Shown in pieces: positions 5,224 to 7,093 of a stretch of DNA of 7,093 nt (positions are counted from its first letter, which is position 1; each line of letters starts with the position of its first letter). This DNA comes from Aquificaceae bacterium (GTDB taxonomy: Bacteria; Aquificota; Aquificia; Aquificales; Aquificaceae). The notes under the pieces are model-generated. The model searched no databases. It had not been told where the DNA came from and worked only from the letters and a program-made list of their open reading frames with translations. The position numbers and the translations under genes are program-made. The DNA is taken from assembly GCA_015487365.1 (NCBI GenBank), contig WFPT01000022.1, positions 1 to 7,093 on the forward strand, written 5' to 3'.

Positions 5224-6546
5224 ATGCAAGGGGTAAAGGAGTATTTGGAGGAAAAAGTATTAAGGGCTAGGGCCACTTTAAGGAAGTTAGTCTCTTTAAG
5301 CACTCAGGTGAAAAACTCAGCCCTCCTGGAAATAGCAAAGCTTTTGGAAGAAAGGAGGGAGGAGTTAAAAAGGGAAAACGAAAGGGATGTTGAGTTTGCA
5401 AGGGAAAGGGGTTTAAGGAGCTCCCTCATAGACAGGCTCCTTTTAAACGACAGGAGGATAGACGGGATGATAAAGGTTTTAAGGGATGTGGCCTCCTTAA
5501 AGGACCCCGTCGGGGAAATTATAAAAATGTGGTCCCTCCCAAACGGTTTGAAGGTTGGGAGGATGAGGGTCCCCTTGGGCCTTATACTGGTAATATATGA
5601 GGCAAGGCCCAACGTTACCGTTGAGGTTAGTGCCCTCTGCATAAAGTCCTCAAACGGTGTCATACTGAGGGGTGGAAGGGAGGCCCTTAACACCAACAAG
5701 TTCTTGGTGGAGCTGATAAGGGAAGGTTGTAGGAGGGCGGGATACCCTGAGGACGCGATACAGTTTATAGACAACACCGATAGAAAACTCGTTTGGGAGC
5801 TCTTAAAGATGGAGGGGAAGATAGATTTAGCCATACCAAGGGGTGGTGAATCCCTAATAAGGGCAGTTTCAGAGAACGCTAAGATTCCCGTAATAAAGCA
5901 CTACAAGGGAGTTTGCAACATATACGTGGATGAGGAGGCAAACCTTGAAAAGGCCTACCACATAGTCTATAACGCAAAGGTCCAAAGGCCTTCCGTATGT
6001 AACGCGGTTGAAAACCTAATAATACATAAAAAAGTATTAAGGGAATTTCTACCCAAGATGGCATACATACTGGGTAAGGCTGGGGTAGAGCTAAGGTGCG
6101 ACAAAGAATCCTACGAGCTCATAAGGTCAAATCCAAAGCTAAGCTTTGTAAAGGTTAAGGAGGCTACCGAAGAGGATTACTACGAAGAATTCTTAGACCT
6201 AATCTTAGCGGTTAAGGTGGTAAATTCCTTTGAGGAAGCCCTTGACTTTATAGAAAAGTATGGCTCAAGGCATTCGGATGCCATAATTACCGAAAACTAC
6301 ACGAAGGCTATGAGGTTCTTAACCGAGGTAGATTCCTCCTCCGTTTATGTGAATGCCTCAACCCGCTTTACGGACGGGAACGAGTTTGGTTTGGGTGCGG
6401 AGATGGGAATATCCACGGATAAAATTCACGCAAGGGGACCCATGGCCCTTGAAGAATTAACCATACCAAAGTTTATAATCTTTGGAAACGGCCAGGTTAG
6501 GGACAACTTTAAGGTTCCCGAGGAATACCTGAGGGAAGAGGTATGA
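5224..6546 (+). CDS. proA: Glutamate-5-semialdehyde dehydrogenase (gamma-glutamyl phosphate reductase)
   Basis: ProA reduces L-glutamyl 5-phosphate with NADPH to glutamate 5-semialdehyde, the second step of proline synthesis after ProB; it is a cytosolic aldehyde-dehydrogenase-fold enzyme. Seen in 440 aa (family about 415-430): N-terminal helical LSTQVKNSALLEIAKLLEE (about 25-43); PLGLILVIYEARPNVT (117-132), a ProA signature; KSSNGVILRGGREA (141-154); AKVQRPSVCNAVE with the catalytic Cys259; and YVNASTRFTDGNEFGLGAEMGIS (375-397) followed by HARGPMALEELTIPK. All characteristic residues are present. About 20 residues (GNGQVR onward) form a slightly extended charged tail. It starts 23 bases from the divergent nuoCD, and its stop overlaps the next ORF by 4 bases. 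proB is not in the window, so proline genes are probably scattered. The ATG at 5224 is the first in-frame start and matches the family N-terminus. Confidence 0.96.
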   Translation: MQGVKEYLEEKVLRARATLRKLVSLSTQVKNSALLEIAKLLEERREELKRENERDVEFARERGLRSSLIDRLLLNDRRIDGMIKVLRDVASLKDPVGEIIKMWSLPNGLKVGRMRVPLGLILVIYEARPNVTVEVSALCIKSSNGVILRGGREALNTNKFLVELIREGCRRAGYPEDAIQFIDNTDRKLVWELLKMEGKIDLAIPRGGESLIRAVSENAKIPVIKHYKGVCNIYVDEEANLEKAYHIVYNAKVQRPSVCNAVENLIIHKKVLREFLPKMAYILGKAGVELRCDKESYELIRSNPKLSFVKVKEATEEDYYEEFLDLILAVKVVNSFEEALDFIEKYGSRHSDAIITENYTKAMRFLTEVDSSSVYVNASTRFTDGNEFGLGAEMGISTDKIHARGPMALEELTIPKFIIFGNGQVRDNFKVPEEYLREEV

Positions 6547-7093
6547 AGCTTTTTTTAATAGTTTTAAGTTTTTTAAGTTTTTCCGTTTCCTTCTTTGGAC
6601 TTTTTTTGAGTTTTAGTAGGTATATTGAAGAAAGGGAAAGAAAACTGGTTTCTAACTTTATAACCTTTGCCCTAAACTTTGAGGGGGCTTCCAAAAAACT
6701 CACTCTACCCTACCCGGAGATGTGCTCTATAAGTTATAGGAGTGAGGAAAAGTTTCTATCTTCCTTTTTAAGTAGCACGGGGGCCTTTGACCCCAGCTTA
6801 TACAACTCCTATCAAAAGGGTGTGGGGAAAACCCTCGTGGTGGTTTATGTAAAAAAGAGCACCTTGGGGGACTTTTACTCCTACTTATTGGGAAACTTAG
6901 ACCTGCTGGGTATGGTCCTTTCGGGCTTTTTACTCTTTATAACCTTAATTTCCGTCCTAATTGTAAAGGAAGAGGAAAGGGGAGGGGGTCAGTTGAATGA
7001 GGAGCTCTTTAAAAAGCTAAGGGCTTTACACCTTGCCTTGGTTACCTCGGAGAAGATGCCCGAGGAGCTAACAGAAGATATAAAAAAAATCCT
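6543..7093 (+). CDS. Two-transmembrane-segment protein, sensor-like topology, 3' end missing
   Basis: An open frame runs from the ATG at 6543 off the right edge (183 complete codons, no stop). I do not recognise the family. Seen: an N-terminal hydrophobic helix (residues 3-24, rich in Leu, Phe and Ser) acting as signal anchor; a polar segment of about 95 residues (25-118) beginning RYIEERERK, presumably outside the membrane and with one cysteine (C61); a second hydrophobic helix (about 119-141); then a charged start of a cytoplasmic region (KEEERGGG, followed by amphipathic helix LFKKLRALHLALVTSEKMPEEL). Two membrane segments around a small extracytoplasmic domain, followed by a cytoplasmic helix, is the common layout of sensor kinases and related signalling proteins, but no HAMP, H-box or other catalytic motif is inside the window, so this is inference. 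The ATG overlaps the proA stop (ATGA), and GAGG at 6531-6534 gives a ribosome site 8 bases upstream, so it is probably co-transcribed with proA. Confidence 0.72.
   Translation, partial: MKLFLIVLSFLSFSVSFFGLFLSFSRYIEERERKLVSNFITFALNFEGASKKLTLPYPEMCSISYRSEEKFLSSFLSSTGAFDPSLYNSYQKGVGKTLVVVYVKKSTLGDFYSYLLGNLDLLGMVLSGFLLFITLISVLIVKEEERGGGQLNEELFKKLRALHLALVTSEKMPEELTEDIKKI

Noticed and set aside
5304..5834. Long minus-strand open frame (176 codons) inside proA
   Set aside because: It lies wholly within a gene with intact family motifs. Its translation is Ser/Leu-rich low-complexity sequence typical of an antisense shadow.
6515..6560. Possible terminator: TTCCC/GGGAA stem followed by a T-run after proA
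   Set aside because: The stem is only 5 bp with a 13-base loop, and 13 bases separate it from the T-run, which encodes the hydrophobic leader of the overlapping gene. A terminator there would cut off a coupled gene.
6509..6703. Minus-strand open frame of 64 codons across the proA end and the following gene
   Set aside because: It has no family resemblance, its Lys/Leu-rich composition comes from reading the A/T-rich hydrophobic-leader region backwards, and it conflicts with the better supported plus-strand membrane protein.
7047..7093. SEKM-like phrase (residues 169-172 of the last ORF) resembling the stretch before a histidine-kinase H-box
   Set aside because: Aligned to the usual SEKM...HEI pattern, the phospho-acceptor position would be the truncated CTN codon, which is always Leu, so the window does not support a kinase call.

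Overview
The window is a fragment of a bacterial chromosome. It most resembles the thermophilic, chemolithoautotrophic Aquificaceae (Aquifex / Hydrogenobacter / Thermocrinis relatives). This placement is an inference from three things: Lys/Glu-rich proteins, Arg codons that are mostly AGG, and complex I genes scattered among unrelated genes and packed very tightly. No rRNA, tRNA, mobile element, CRISPR or phage signature is visible. Only about 45 bases (gaps of 11, 11 and 23) lie outside genes, and no gap approaches 300 bases.

Layout. (1) Bases 1-1108, plus strand: the C-terminal part of a ROK-family sugar kinase, then nuoE (24-kDa [2Fe-2S] subunit of NADH:quinone oxidoreductase). (2) Bases 1091-5200, minus strand, a probable operon read right to left: a fused nuoCD gene, an SdhB/FrdB-like iron-sulfur protein overlapping it by 4 bp, a 3-hydroxyisobutyrate dehydrogenase-family reductase, and nadC (quinolinate phosphoribosyltransferase). 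The 3' ends of nadC and nuoE overlap tail to tail by 18 bp. (3) Bases 5224 to the end, plus strand: proA (glutamate-5-semialdehyde dehydrogenase), overlapped by 4 bp by a two-membrane-segment protein that runs off the window.

Function. Two complex I subunit genes (nuoE, nuoCD) lie on opposite strands, about 2.3 kb apart, with no other nuo gene visible. Between them sit a fumarate-reductase-like electron-transfer subunit without its flavoprotein partner, a nicotinamide-nucleotide-dependent dehydrogenase and a NAD biosynthesis gene. The segment therefore leans towards NAD(H) metabolism and respiratory electron transfer. proA belongs to proline synthesis.

The most notable signals are regulatory and organisational. 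Every gene that starts after a gap has the hexamer TAAAAT 6-8 bases before its ATG and no Shine-Dalgarno sequence, which suggests leaderless transcripts. The nuoCD/proA divergent gap is nearly symmetrical, and its two TAAAAT boxes overlap within a perfect 14-bp palindrome. The iron-sulfur protein also carries an extra cysteine expected to turn the usual [3Fe-4S] centre into [4Fe-4S].
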